Shown here: positions 1 through 5,053 of the stretch, piece by piece | Numbering within the stretch: position 1 is the stretch's first letter | Layout of the letters: every line of letters begins with the position of its first letter | Assembly: GCA_016278415.1 (NCBI GenBank) | Contig: JADQBV010000279.1 | Span: forward strand, 1-5,053 | Direction of reading: 5' to 3' | DNA length: 5,053 nt | Source: Halanaerobiales bacterium | GTDB lineage: Bacteria; Bacillota_F; Halanaerobiia; Halanaerobiales; DTU029 | Notes under the pieces: model-generated | Told to the model about the DNA's origin: nothing | The model's input: only the letters and a program-made list of their open reading frames with translations | Databases searched by the model: none | Program-made: the position numbers and the translations under genes

Positions 1-223
1 AAGCTGTAGCAGCATGGGCCATACCCTGTTCATTACGTCCCTGCCTAACTATCAGTTCACCTGAATCCTGTGCCAGTGCCTGACCTAGTCCCACTACATT
101 ACCATGTCCAAAGATTGTAAAAACACCTTCAACAAACTTATTCTCTCTATCATCTATCTCGAGATATTGATTATCCAAAAATTTAATTAATGCCTGAGCC
201 ATTGTTAATCTAATTGTTTCCAC
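1..223 (-). CDS. iolD: IolD, trihydroxycyclohexane-1,2-dione acylhydrolase (N-terminal part, runs off the left edge)
   Basis: This ThDP-dependent cytoplasmic enzyme hydrolytically opens the ring of 3D-(3,5/4)-trihydroxycyclohexane-1,2-dione to give 5-deoxy-glucuronate in myo-inositol breakdown. Only the first 74 codons are present; family members are usually a little over 600 residues. The visible part begins with the characteristic IolD opening ([10 protein letters not shown] at residues 3-12) and continues with [16 protein letters not shown] at 35-50. [10 protein letters not shown] at 63-72 follows; by homology with ThDP enzymes, Glu65 is the glutamate that activates the cofactor. The start is a GTG at 221-223, chosen because an exact AGGAGG lies 7 bases upstream and because it puts the [10 protein letters not shown] segment at the usual position. 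The next in-frame ATG would delete that segment. The gene starts 36 bases after iolB ends, so it is very likely the next gene of the same operon, and its product supplies the substrate of IolB. Confidence 0.93.
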   Translation of the reverse strand, partial: METIRLTMAQALIKFLDNQYLEIDDRENKFVEGVFTIFGHGNVVGLGQALAQDSGELIVRQGRNEQGMAHAATA

Positions 224-230
224 ATAGACA

Positions 231-236
231 CCTCCT
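231..236 (-). promoter_or_regulatory. Ribosome binding site deciding the GTG start of iolD
   Basis: An exact AGGAGG (cctcct on the plus strand) lies 7 bases upstream of the GTG at 221-223. It is far better placed for that GTG than for the ATG seven codons later, so it decides the start in favour of the GTG. Confidence 0.8.
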
Positions 237-259
237 ATTGTTATTTAAAACATCCAATC

Positions 260-1051
260 TTACTTTTCTGGCCATATCTTAGCATCCTGGTCATATAACC
301 ACTTATGATCGGGATCATCCACCCGGTCAGTCCAGGGATTGTTCTCTAGATGTCTAATCATCCAGCAGTAATACATTGCATATCCTGGTGCAGAAACCTG
401 AGGATGAACCAGTCCACCCGGTATTGCTACTGCATCATTATGCTCTACCTTATAGACATCATCACCGATAAATGCACCACCAAAACCCTGTAATTTATTA
501 AATCGATAATAATATATCTCTGGTTGTATATGGGAATGTGGTGGAAAACTTGACCACTTACCTGGATAATCAATTACCTCCCCCAGTACCATATTAGAAT
601 ATGGGGCATTATCATAGTCAAAGATCGTTTTAACCTGTCTTTTTGCTGTGTTATTCATTAAATTATCTCCGAAGGTATCCACCCTGTAATCACCAGGTTC
701 GTAAAATACAGGTTCAAAATCTCTTTCATTAACTGTTTTTTGAACTAATACTTCTGATTCCCTTTTAGCAGTTACCTTCACTTCTACTCCTCTTGCCACA
801 TGTAAGGCATAGGGGTCTTGATCAAAACATGATTCTCTACTAATAATTTTTTCTTCTTCACCCCAGCTCAATACTATTTCACCTTCGATAAGTAAATAAG
901 CAGATTCCTTTTCTGAATCATTAAATATCTCTTCTTGACCACTTTTTAATTTCAATATTCCAAAATCCATCATCATATCTTTGTACTTACTGTCCATCTC
1001 CATAATACTATTGTATCCATAATCGAGTACTTTTTTCTGTTTTGCCAGCAT
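260..1051 (-). CDS. iolB: IolB, 5-deoxy-glucuronate isomerase
   Basis: IolB is a metal-dependent bicupin enzyme that converts 5-deoxy-D-glucuronate to 2-deoxy-5-keto-D-gluconate, the substrate of IolC. The protein is 263 residues, close to the family's usual length of about 270. The C-terminal cupin carries the clearest signature: GKWSSFPPHSH at 164-174, PEIYYYRF at 177-184, IPGGLVHPQVSAPGYAMYY at 210-228, and a DPDHKWL tail at 247-253. By analogy with the family, His172, His174, Glu178 and His216 are the likely metal ligands. The N-terminal half (about 30-110) is the degenerate first cupin. Compared with the Bacillus subtilis protein as I remember it, the acidic insertion between the HxH pair and the metal-binding Glu is missing. 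The ATG at 1049-1051 has AGAGGAGGG upstream with 7 bases between AGGAGG and the ATG. It follows the aldolase gene after 134 bases and precedes iolD by 36 bases. KduI is a related alternative, but the motifs and operon favour IolB. Confidence 0.92.
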   Translation of the reverse strand: MLAKQKKVLDYGYNSIMEMDSKYKDMMMDFGILKLKSGQEEIFNDSEKESAYLLIEGEIVLSWGEEEKIISRESCFDQDPYALHVARGVEVKVTAKRESEVLVQKTVNERDFEPVFYEPGDYRVDTFGDNLMNNTAKRQVKTIFDYDNAPYSNMVLGEVIDYPGKWSSFPPHSHIQPEIYYYRFNKLQGFGGAFIGDDVYKVEHNDAVAIPGGLVHPQVSAPGYAMYYCWMIRHLENNPWTDRVDDPDHKWLYDQDAKIWPEK

Positions 1052-1185
1052 CTTATCCCTCCTCTAAAAACTTTTCAAATTTCTAGTTGATTATTTTCCT
1101 CTTTTACTACATGTCGGAAATAATTTTTTCCTGATTTCTTTGCTTACAGCCTAATTTTATATAAGTTAATTTTAAAAAGAAATCG
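1052..1185 (-). other. Gap between the aldolase gene and iolB
   Basis: This 134-base gap is much longer than the 9-base and 36-base gaps elsewhere in the operon. It is AT-rich and ends in the strong iolB ribosome binding site (AGGAGG at 1059-1064). I see a short weak inverted repeat at 1116-1131 (GGAAA and TTTCC around a 6-base loop), but no T-tract follows it in the direction of transcription, so it does not look like a terminator. No convincing -35 and -10 pair was found. It could hold an mRNA processing site or the remains of a lost gene, but nothing supports either idea. Confidence 0.4.
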
Positions 1186-2019
1186 TTAATTGAATCCAAG
1201 TAGCTTATATTTTTCCAGAACAACCTCTTCAATTGCCTGCATTGGTTTTTTAAATAGCTTGATTCTGTCAAACTCATCTTCTTTTTGAACAAATTCTTCC
1301 CGTAAAGTATTACCAAAAGCCATTCTTAGTGCAGTTCCAATATTTACCTTGGCAACTCTATGTTTAATCAGTTTCTTTAAATCAATATCCTTAACACCAC
1401 TCGAACCATGAATTACTAGAGGAATTTCAACCGCTTTTTCTATTTCAGCAAGTCTATCATATTGAATCGAGGCCTCCTGTATCTTCATCCGATGGACTGT
1501 TCCTATTGCTACAGCGAGGGCATCAACTCCAGTTTTTTCGGCAAACTCTTCTGCCTCTGCTGTATCTGTATAGATAGCCTTTGCTTTAATAGATGGATCA
1601 CTATAGCCAACTGAACCAATCTCTGCCTCCACCGATACTCCACAGGCCTCGGCCAGCCTTACTACCTCCCTGGTCCGGGAAATATTATCCTGAAGGGGCA
1701 GCTGTGAACCATCATACATTACCGAACTAAAACCTGCCTTGATAGCTCGAACGATAATACTATAATCTTTTGCATGATCAAGGTGAACAACAACCGGAAC
1801 CCCAGCACCTCCTGCAAGTGCAGTCAGTAAACCCCCCAGGTATTCTACCTCCATATGTTCCACAGCATCTTTGTTAGCCATAATAATAAGAGGTGCCCCT
1901 ATCTTCTCTGCTGCCCTGATTGCAGCAGCTGCATCCTCATAACCATAGACATTAAAGCCGGGTATGGCATAGTCCTTACCCGCAGCCATCTCCAGCATAT
2001 CTTTCATATTTACTAACAT
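1186..2019 (-). CDS. iolJ: Class II fructose-bisphosphate aldolase family protein, probable IolJ (2-deoxy-5-keto-gluconate-6-phosphate aldolase)
   Basis: The protein is a zinc-dependent class II aldolase. Its position directly behind iolC suggests it cleaves 2-deoxy-5-keto-gluconate 6-phosphate to dihydroxyacetone phosphate and malonate semialdehyde; the substrate is inferred from context. At 277 residues it has the usual length of the short FBA/GatY/IolJ group. Visible motifs are PGFNVYGYE at 20-28, HLDHAKD at 79-85 (Asp81 catalytic, His82 zinc ligand), SVMYDGSQLP at 99-108, VEAEIGSVG at 130-138, GTVH at 173-176 (His176 zinc ligand), IHGSSGV at 203-209 (His204 zinc ligand, glycine-rich phosphate loop) and NIGTALR at 226-232. 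After His176 the usual Gly of the GTxHG motif is replaced by Arg177, and the following segment does not match the common GxYxGxP pattern. The ATG at 2017-2019 lies 9 bases beyond the iolC stop, so the two genes are tightly coupled. Tagatose- or fructose-bisphosphate aldolase activity cannot be excluded from sequence alone. Confidence 0.87.
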   Translation of the reverse strand: MLVNMKDMLEMAAGKDYAIPGFNVYGYEDAAAAIRAAEKIGAPLIIMANKDAVEHMEVEYLGGLLTALAGGAGVPVVVHLDHAKDYSIIVRAIKAGFSSVMYDGSQLPLQDNISRTREVVRLAEACGVSVEAEIGSVGYSDPSIKAKAIYTDTAEAEEFAEKTGVDALAVAIGTVHRMKIQEASIQYDRLAEIEKAVEIPLVIHGSSGVKDIDLKKLIKHRVAKVNIGTALRMAFGNTLREEFVQKEDEFDRIKLFKKPMQAIEEVVLEKYKLLGFN

Positions 2020-2023
2020 ATTT

Positions 2024-2030
2024 TCCCCCT
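2024..2030 (-). promoter_or_regulatory. Ribosome binding site of the aldolase gene, overlapping the iolC stop codon
   Basis: AGGGGGA is placed so that its first two bases are the last two of the TAG stop of iolC (2029-2031). There are 5 bases between AGGGGG and the ATG at 2017-2019. A ribosome finishing iolC therefore covers the initiation site of the next gene, an arrangement typical of translational coupling. Confidence 0.65.
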
Positions 2031-3039
2031 ATATTTTTCTGACCATCTCTCCATGTTCTGCCTTACTCTTTTCAATATATTTACTAATATCATCTACTGA
2101 TGGCATAGCATCAGAACAACTGTGACTGGATACAACTATTGCTGCCGAAGCACTGCCAAAATCCAGACACTTATCGATACTCCAGCCCTGTAATAAGCTA
2201 TAGATAAAAGCCGAAGCATAGGCATCTCCACCACCAAATGTCTTCACTACATTAGCCGGAAAGGGTTTAACCTGATAGGCATCACCATTGGCAAGATAGG
2301 CGATCGAACCCTCCTTACCATGTTTAATTACCACAATTTCTGCCTTGTGTTCAAACCAGTACTGAGCAGTCCTCCGATCTTTATCATTATTAGGCATTAA
2401 GATGCTTTCCATCATATCAAATTCCGCTCTGGAACCAATAATAACATCACTCTTTTCAGCAACAAGATTATAATATATAGCCGTTTCTTCCTTACTGTTC
2501 CAGGAATATGCCCTATAATCGAGATCAAAGACCACTACAGTATTATGTTTCACTGCATAATCCAGAGCCATAAATACTGCTTCTCTGGAAGGGCTTTTCG
2601 CCAGTGCTGTACCTGAGATCTGTAGAATTTTTGAATCCTTAATATATTCTTCATCTATATCTTCAGTACATAATTTCAGGTCTGCTACATTGTCACGGTA
2701 CATTAAAATGCTACAATCAGCCGGACTTTTAATCTCAGTAAAAGCTAAACCAGTCATAGCCCCTGACTGATCGATAATTATATTGTCTGTATTAATACCC
2801 TCTTGCTCGAAATAATTTAGAATAAAACGTCCGTGTTGGTCATCAGAGATTCGTCCAATAAAACCTACTTCCATACCCAGTCTTCTCATTCCAATAGTAA
2901 TATTGGCAGGAGAACCACCCACATATTTGGTAAATGTTTCCGTCTCTTCCATCGGCCTATGGGTTTCATTGGCATTTAAATCAACCCCTATTCGTCCAAT
3001 AGCTATAAAATCCCTTTTACTATTCTCTTTAAATTGCAT
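2029..3039 (-). CDS. iolC: IolC, 5-dehydro-2-deoxygluconokinase
   Basis: IolC is a cytoplasmic PfkB/ribokinase-family sugar kinase that phosphorylates 2-deoxy-5-keto-D-gluconate with ATP to its 6-phosphate. The 336 residues match the usual single-domain IolC length. The N-terminus has the substrate-binding strand AIGRIGVDLN (13-22) and the PfkB signature YVGGSPANITIGMRRLG (39-55), which is very typical of IolC. FDLDYRAYSW at 171-180 is also typical of the family. VVIKHGKEGS (236-245) precedes the second PfkB signature, VKTFGGGDAYASAFIYSLL (265-283), in which Asp272 is the catalytic base. The anion hole reads GGGD where the family commonly has GAGD, a mild change that should still work. The ATG at 3037-3039 is supported by an AGGAGG 9 bases upstream. 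It is the first gene of the visible iol operon, behind a 260-base control region, and its stop overlaps the ribosome binding site of the aldolase gene, whose presumed substrate it makes. Confidence 0.94.
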   Translation of the reverse strand: MQFKENSKRDFIAIGRIGVDLNANETHRPMEETETFTKYVGGSPANITIGMRRLGMEVGFIGRISDDQHGRFILNYFEQEGINTDNIIIDQSGAMTGLAFTEIKSPADCSILMYRDNVADLKLCTEDIDEEYIKDSKILQISGTALAKSPSREAVFMALDYAVKHNTVVVFDLDYRAYSWNSKEETAIYYNLVAEKSDVIIGSRAEFDMMESILMPNNDKDRRTAQYWFEHKAEIVVIKHGKEGSIAYLANGDAYQVKPFPANVVKTFGGGDAYASAFIYSLLQGWSIDKCLDFGSASAAIVVSSHSCSDAMPSVDDISKYIEKSKAEHGEMVRKI

Positions 3040-3076
3040 TTATCTTTTCCTCCTATCCAAAATTAGTAACAAGTCT

Positions 3077-3110
3077 AAAAAAAATCCATAATAAATGTCG
3101 TCATTATTAT
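3077..3110 (-). terminator. Possible intrinsic terminator or attenuator in the iolC leader
   Basis: Reading the minus strand, ATAATAATG (3110-3102) can pair with CATTTATTAT (3097-3088) as a 9-bp stem with one bulged T and an ACGA loop. GGA follows, then eight T residues (3084-3077). The order hairpin then T-tract is that of a Rho-independent terminator. The stem contains only one G-C pair, so it is weak. It could end regulator-gene transcripts, or act as an attenuator, because any iolC transcript started upstream must pass through it; only 37 bases lie between the T-tract and the iolC start. Confidence 0.33.
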
Positions 3111-3111
3111 T

Positions 3112-3125
3112 TAAAAAAGTTTACA
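3112..3125 (-). promoter_or_regulatory. Operator-like or cre-like site, proximal to iolC
   Basis: The minus strand reads TGTAAACTTTTTTA. It matches 12 of 14 positions of the CcpA/LacI-type consensus TGWAANCGNTNWCA as I know it, with one good half-site (TGTAAAC) and a degraded second half. It lies just downstream of an AT-rich TATATTATAG stretch and immediately before the leader hairpin. A run of T contributes several of the matches, so a chance match in AT-rich DNA is possible. Confidence 0.33.
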
Positions 3126-3227
3126 AAGAATACTATAATATAGGTTGAATTCACACCTCCCTACTCTACACCTTTTAAACTCATTCATTTTATTTTTTAT
3201 CTTTTCAGCTTCATTTACCAATTTTTT

Positions 3228-3241
3228 ATTAAACGTTTACA
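3228..3241 (-). promoter_or_regulatory. Operator-like palindrome upstream of iolC, distal site
   Basis: The minus strand reads TGTAAACGTTTAAT, containing the perfect 10-bp palindrome TAAACGTTTA (3230-3239) with the central CG typical of LacI-family and CcpA operators. It matches 12 of 14 positions of TGWAANCGNTNWCA. Its place between a LacI-type gene and the iol operon makes it the best candidate operator for control of iolC onward, either by the neighbouring regulator or by CcpA. Confidence 0.55.
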
Positions 3242-3299
3242 AGCTAGCGAAAATTTATAAATTAAAACATCATAACAATATTAATATACGTCCCATAAT

Positions 3300-4295
3300 T
3301 TAACTAGTTTCTCTAATTATCAATTTAGGAGCAAGGAGTATTTTCTTTTGAGCTAAAGGAGTCTTATTATTAATTTGGTCTAACAAGGTATTAAATGCTA
3401 TTACTCCCATTTCATGTTTGGGCTGTGAAATAGTTGACAATTGTATTTCAGGGAGGGAAGCAAATTCAATGTCATCAAATCCTATTACAGCAATATCTTT
3501 AGGTATCGATAATCTTCTGTTCTTAATTGCCTGCATTGCCCCTAATGCCAACATATCATTAACTGTAAAAACAGCTGTTAGTTGTAAGTCACTATCCAGC
3601 ATTTCATTCATCAAGGTATATCCTGTTTCACGCTTAAACTCACCACTTCTTATATATTCGTTATTAATATCTATATTATGTTTTCTCATTGCATTTTGAA
3701 AACCCTCAAACCGTTCCCTGGTAGCTTCCATATCCTGAAAACCTCCAATGAAAGCAATTTTTTTATGTCCACAAGATATTAAATGTTCTACAGCCATTTC
3801 AGCACCCCTAACATTATCAATAGTGACAGAAGTACTATTACCCTCATCAACTAGCCTGGTAATATAAACCATCTTCAAATTTGAATTATTAATTTTAGTT
3901 AGATGCCTAGGTCTCTCTGAACTAGGGGCTACAATTAAACCATCTACCTGTTTCTGAAGTAAGACATCTATATATTTTTCTTCTCTATCTTCATTCCAGT
4001 TAGTGTTGCACAAAAATACTGAAAATCCAGCCTCTGCGGCAGCCTCTTCTACACCCCTGGCAACCTCAGGGAAAAAAGGATTAGTTATATCAGGAATTAT
4101 CAAACCAATTGTATTTGTCTCATTCTTTACCAGACCTCTGGCTAAAGCATTTGGTTTATAACCCATCTCTTTGACTTTTCTAAGGACTTTCTTTTTAGTA
4201 ATCTCACTTACATCTGGATGATTATTAAGAACCCTTGATACAGTAGCATAGGAAACTCCTACTTCTTTCGCAACATCTTTTAATGTTAATCCCAT
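3300..4295 (-). CDS. LacI/GalR-family transcriptional regulator, probable regulator of the iol operon
   Basis: This is a complete 331-residue LacI-family DNA-binding regulator. The N-terminal helix-turn-helix spans about 3-23 (TLKDVAKEVGVSYATVSRVLN), with YATVSRVL as recognition helix, and the hinge helix NALARGL is at 49-55. A periplasmic-binding-protein-like effector domain follows: IGLIIPDITNPFF (63-75), VDGLIVAP (117-124), TIDNVRGAEMAVEHL (158-172), GHKKIAFIGG (176-185), FTVNDMLALGAM (243-254), VIGFDDIEFA (270-279) and STISQP (287-292). Its effector cannot be read from sequence; an inositol pathway intermediate is the obvious inference from context. I chose the ATG at 4293-4295, because an AGGGGTG lies 8 bases upstream and because MGLTLKDVA is the usual start in this family; a TTG one codon earlier is possible. 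It lies 260 bases before iolC in the same direction. A palindrome upstream of its own gene suggests autoregulation. Bacillus subtilis instead uses a DeoR-type IolR. Confidence 0.9.
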   Translation of the reverse strand: MGLTLKDVAKEVGVSYATVSRVLNNHPDVSEITKKKVLRKVKEMGYKPNALARGLVKNETNTIGLIIPDITNPFFPEVARGVEEAAAEAGFSVFLCNTNWNEDREEKYIDVLLQKQVDGLIVAPSSERPRHLTKINNSNLKMVYITRLVDEGNSTSVTIDNVRGAEMAVEHLISCGHKKIAFIGGFQDMEATRERFEGFQNAMRKHNIDINNEYIRSGEFKRETGYTLMNEMLDSDLQLTAVFTVNDMLALGAMQAIKNRRLSIPKDIAVIGFDDIEFASLPEIQLSTISQPKHEMGVIAFNTLLDQINNKTPLAQKKILLAPKLIIRETS

Positions 4296-4324
4296 CAATC
4301 ACGCACCCCTATCATATATAATTA

Positions 4325-4353
4325 ATATTAACAAATTTCAAAACTTTTTGCAA
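4325..4353 (-). promoter_or_regulatory. Candidate promoter of the LacI-type regulator gene
   Basis: The minus strand has TTGCAA (4348-4353) and TAATAT (4325-4330) separated by 17 bases; each hexamer matches 4 of 6 consensus positions. Transcription would start near 4318, leaving room for the AGGGGTG ribosome binding site at 4304-4310. A second possibility, TTGAAA (4336-4341) with TATGAT (4311-4316), has a 19-base spacer and would start inside the ribosome binding site. In DNA this AT-rich such matches arise easily. Confidence 0.33.
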
Positions 4354-4361
4354 TATTTTTT

Positions 4362-4375
4362 TGTAAAGGTTTACG
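4362..4375 (-). promoter_or_regulatory. Operator-like palindrome upstream of the LacI-type regulator gene
   Basis: The minus strand reads CGTAAACCTTTACA, with perfect 5-bp arms GTAAA and TTTAC around a 2-base centre (4363-4374). It matches 12 of 14 positions of TGWAANCGNTNWCA, departing from it at the first base and at the centre (CC in place of CG). It lies 8 bases upstream of the candidate -35 of the regulator gene and resembles the site at 3228-3241. That is consistent with one protein acting on both, for example autoregulation, or with CcpA control. Confidence 0.5.
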
Positions 4376-4398
4376 GAAATAGATTTTCTACACCATAT

Positions 4399-4439
4399 AT
4401 CTTATCATAGTATGTTACGCTGATTAAGATTTTCTTAAT
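4399..4439 (-). repeat. Two overlapping inverted repeats at the end of the glycerate kinase gene
   Basis: ATTAAGA and TCTTAAT (4423-4429 and 4433-4439) form a perfect 7-bp stem with a 3-base loop that spans the last codons and stop of the kinase gene. An alternative stem pairs 4421-4430 with 4399-4407 (9 bp with one bulged base, 13-base loop). The two stems share one arm and exclude each other. Neither is followed by a T-tract in the direction of transcription, so they do not make a standard terminator. The stems are AT-rich and could be chance. Confidence 0.3.
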
Positions 4440-5053
4440 AAAGGCTTTAACAACCTTATAATTTGTTCTGAAGTAACTTCAATCCATTCAGAGGTATTAG
4501 AAATAGCCTCTTTAATTGAAACAGGTTCCTGAGCAATACAAAAAATTGCATCAATATAATTATTTAACTCTGCAGATGCCTGATAATCAAATATACCAGT
4601 CAGAGCCACAATCGGAACATTATACTTTGCAGCCCTTCTAGCAACACCTATTGGTACTTTCCCACTTAAAGACTGCTGATCAATTTTACCTTCACCGGTA
4701 ATAACAAGGTCAACTCCCTGTAGAATTTCTTCAATATTATAGTTTGCTAGAATTATATCCAGTCCAGAATTTAATTCACCATTGAGAAAAGCCACTAGAC
4801 CAGCTCCAAGGCCTCCGGCAGCACCTGCACCGGAAATACCCTGTAAATGCAACCCCAGTTCCTTCTTAACTAATTCAGCAAAATACCTTAAATTATTATC
4901 GAGTATTTTAACCTGTTCTAGGGACGCTCCTTTCTGTGGAGCATAAATATAAGCTGCTCCATCTGGACCGTATAAGGGATTGTTTACATCACAGGCAACA
5001 TGAATTTTAGTCTCCTTAATTCGTTTGTCAAGCTTAGACAAATTAATCTCTGT
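4424..5053 (-). CDS. glxK: Glycerate kinase, GarK/GlxK family (C-terminal part, runs off the right edge)
   Basis: The enzyme phosphorylates D-glycerate with ATP, feeding it into lower glycolysis. Only the last 209 codons are in the window. The whole protein is usually about 380 residues, so roughly the N-terminal 170 are missing. The reading frame is open to the right edge, and a TTG at 5039-5041 is internal, not the start: the codons before it (TEIN) continue normally into LSKLDKRIKE. Counting from the edge, visible motifs are HVACDVNNPLYGP, APQKGAS, SGAGAAGGLGAGLVAFLNGEL, then VITGEGKIDQQSLSGKVPIGVA, all hallmarks of this family; the ITGEG-D-QS-GK-P segment is especially diagnostic. It ends 128 bases before the regulator gene and is probably the last gene of a different transcription unit. 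Glycerate is not an intermediate of the inositol pathway, so a functional link to the iol genes is not implied. Confidence 0.93.
   Translation of the reverse strand, partial: TEINLSKLDKRIKETKIHVACDVNNPLYGPDGAAYIYAPQKGASLEQVKILDNNLRYFAELVKKELGLHLQGISGAGAAGGLGAGLVAFLNGELNSGLDIILANYNIEEILQGVDLVITGEGKIDQQSLSGKVPIGVARRAAKYNVPIVALTGIFDYQASAELNNYIDAIFCIAQEPVSIKEAISNTSEWIEVTSEQIIRLLKPLLRKS

Larger units (their letters stand above)
3040..3299 (-). promoter_or_regulatory. Control region between the LacI-type regulator gene and iolC
   Basis: This 260-base AT-rich gap separates the regulator gene from iolC and must contain the iol operon promoter, unless the operon is read through from the regulator. 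It holds two TGTAAAC-containing operator-like sites, a hairpin followed by T8, a purine-rich stretch with AGGTGT twice (3168-3173 and 3153-3158), and the iolC ribosome binding site (AGGAGG at 3049-3054). No good -35/-10 pair was found. TTGGTA (3216-3221) with TAAAAA 16 bases on is weak, and the TATTAT at 3135-3140 has no matching -35. No known riboswitch was recognised. Confidence 0.6.

Noticed and set aside
1116..1131. Inverted repeat in the aldolase-iolB gap as a possible terminator
   Set aside because: The stem is only about 5 bp, and no T-tract follows it in the direction of transcription. The genes on either side belong to one pathway.
1107..1316. 69-codon open frame on the minus strand overlapping the end of the aldolase gene
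   Set aside because: It overlaps the aldolase C-terminus in another frame, its sequence is low-complexity Lys/Leu/Asn-rich, and no ribosome binding site supports it.
2903..3091. 62-codon open frame on the plus strand at the start of iolC
   Set aside because: It is antisense to the well-supported PfkB signature of iolC and resembles nothing known; treated as a shadow.
3135..3140. TATTAT as the -10 of the iol promoter
   Set aside because: It matches 5 of 6 consensus bases, but the sequences 16-18 bases upstream (AGGGAG, TAGGGA, GTAGGG) are not -35-like and there is no extended TGn element.
3418..3699. 93-codon open frame on the plus strand
   Set aside because: It lies wholly antisense inside the LacI-type gene, whose protein is full length with all family motifs; the plus-strand translation shows no recognisable domain.
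3165..4394. Shared 8-mer GGTGTAGA (minus strand) at 3165-3172 and 4387-4394 upstream of iolC and the regulator gene
   Set aside because: The 8-mer is not palindromic and stands at different distances from the GTAAAC sites in the two regions (about 40 versus 13 bases). Chance sharing is a sufficient explanation.
4424..5041. A complete 205-residue glycerate kinase starting at the TTG at 5041
   Set aside because: The frame stays open to the window edge, the codons before the TTG fit the family, and the N-terminal part of the enzyme would be missing. It is an edge-truncated gene, not a short one.

Overview
The window is AT-rich bacterial DNA with strong Shine-Dalgarno sequences (AGGAGG-type) before most genes, short gaps and every gene on the minus strand. 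This suggests a low-GC Firmicute, probably an anaerobic clostridial or halanaerobial lineage. That placement is inferred from base composition and protein style; there is no rRNA or other marker gene here.

Read in the direction of transcription (right to left), the window holds: the C-terminal 209 codons of a glycerate kinase (4424-5053); a LacI-family transcriptional regulator (3300-4295); a 260-base control region (3040-3299); and a myo-inositol catabolism operon iolC (2029-3039), iolJ-like class II aldolase (1186-2019), iolB (260-1051) and the first 74 codons of iolD (1-223), which runs off the left edge.

The iol genes cover four middle-to-late steps of the inositol pathway. IolD hydrolytically opens the trihydroxycyclohexanedione ring to 5-deoxy-glucuronate. 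IolB isomerises this to 2-deoxy-5-keto-gluconate, and IolC phosphorylates it. The aldolase then splits the phosphorylated product into dihydroxyacetone phosphate and malonate semialdehyde. The enzymes for the first steps (IolG, IolE) and the fate of malonate semialdehyde (IolA) are not visible; they may lie beyond the left edge. The Bacillus subtilis iol operon is controlled by a DeoR-type IolR. Here the adjacent regulator is LacI-type, and TGTAAAC-containing palindrome-like sites lie before both the regulator gene and iolC, suggesting autoregulation and operon control by this protein, by CcpA, or by both.

The glycerate kinase is probably the last gene of a separate upstream unit. I see no mobile element, CRISPR array, RNA gene or clearly undescribed system. 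The points most worth a second look are a hairpin plus T8 tract in the iolC leader, the operator-like sites, the altered active-site neighbourhood of the aldolase, and the compact form of IolB.
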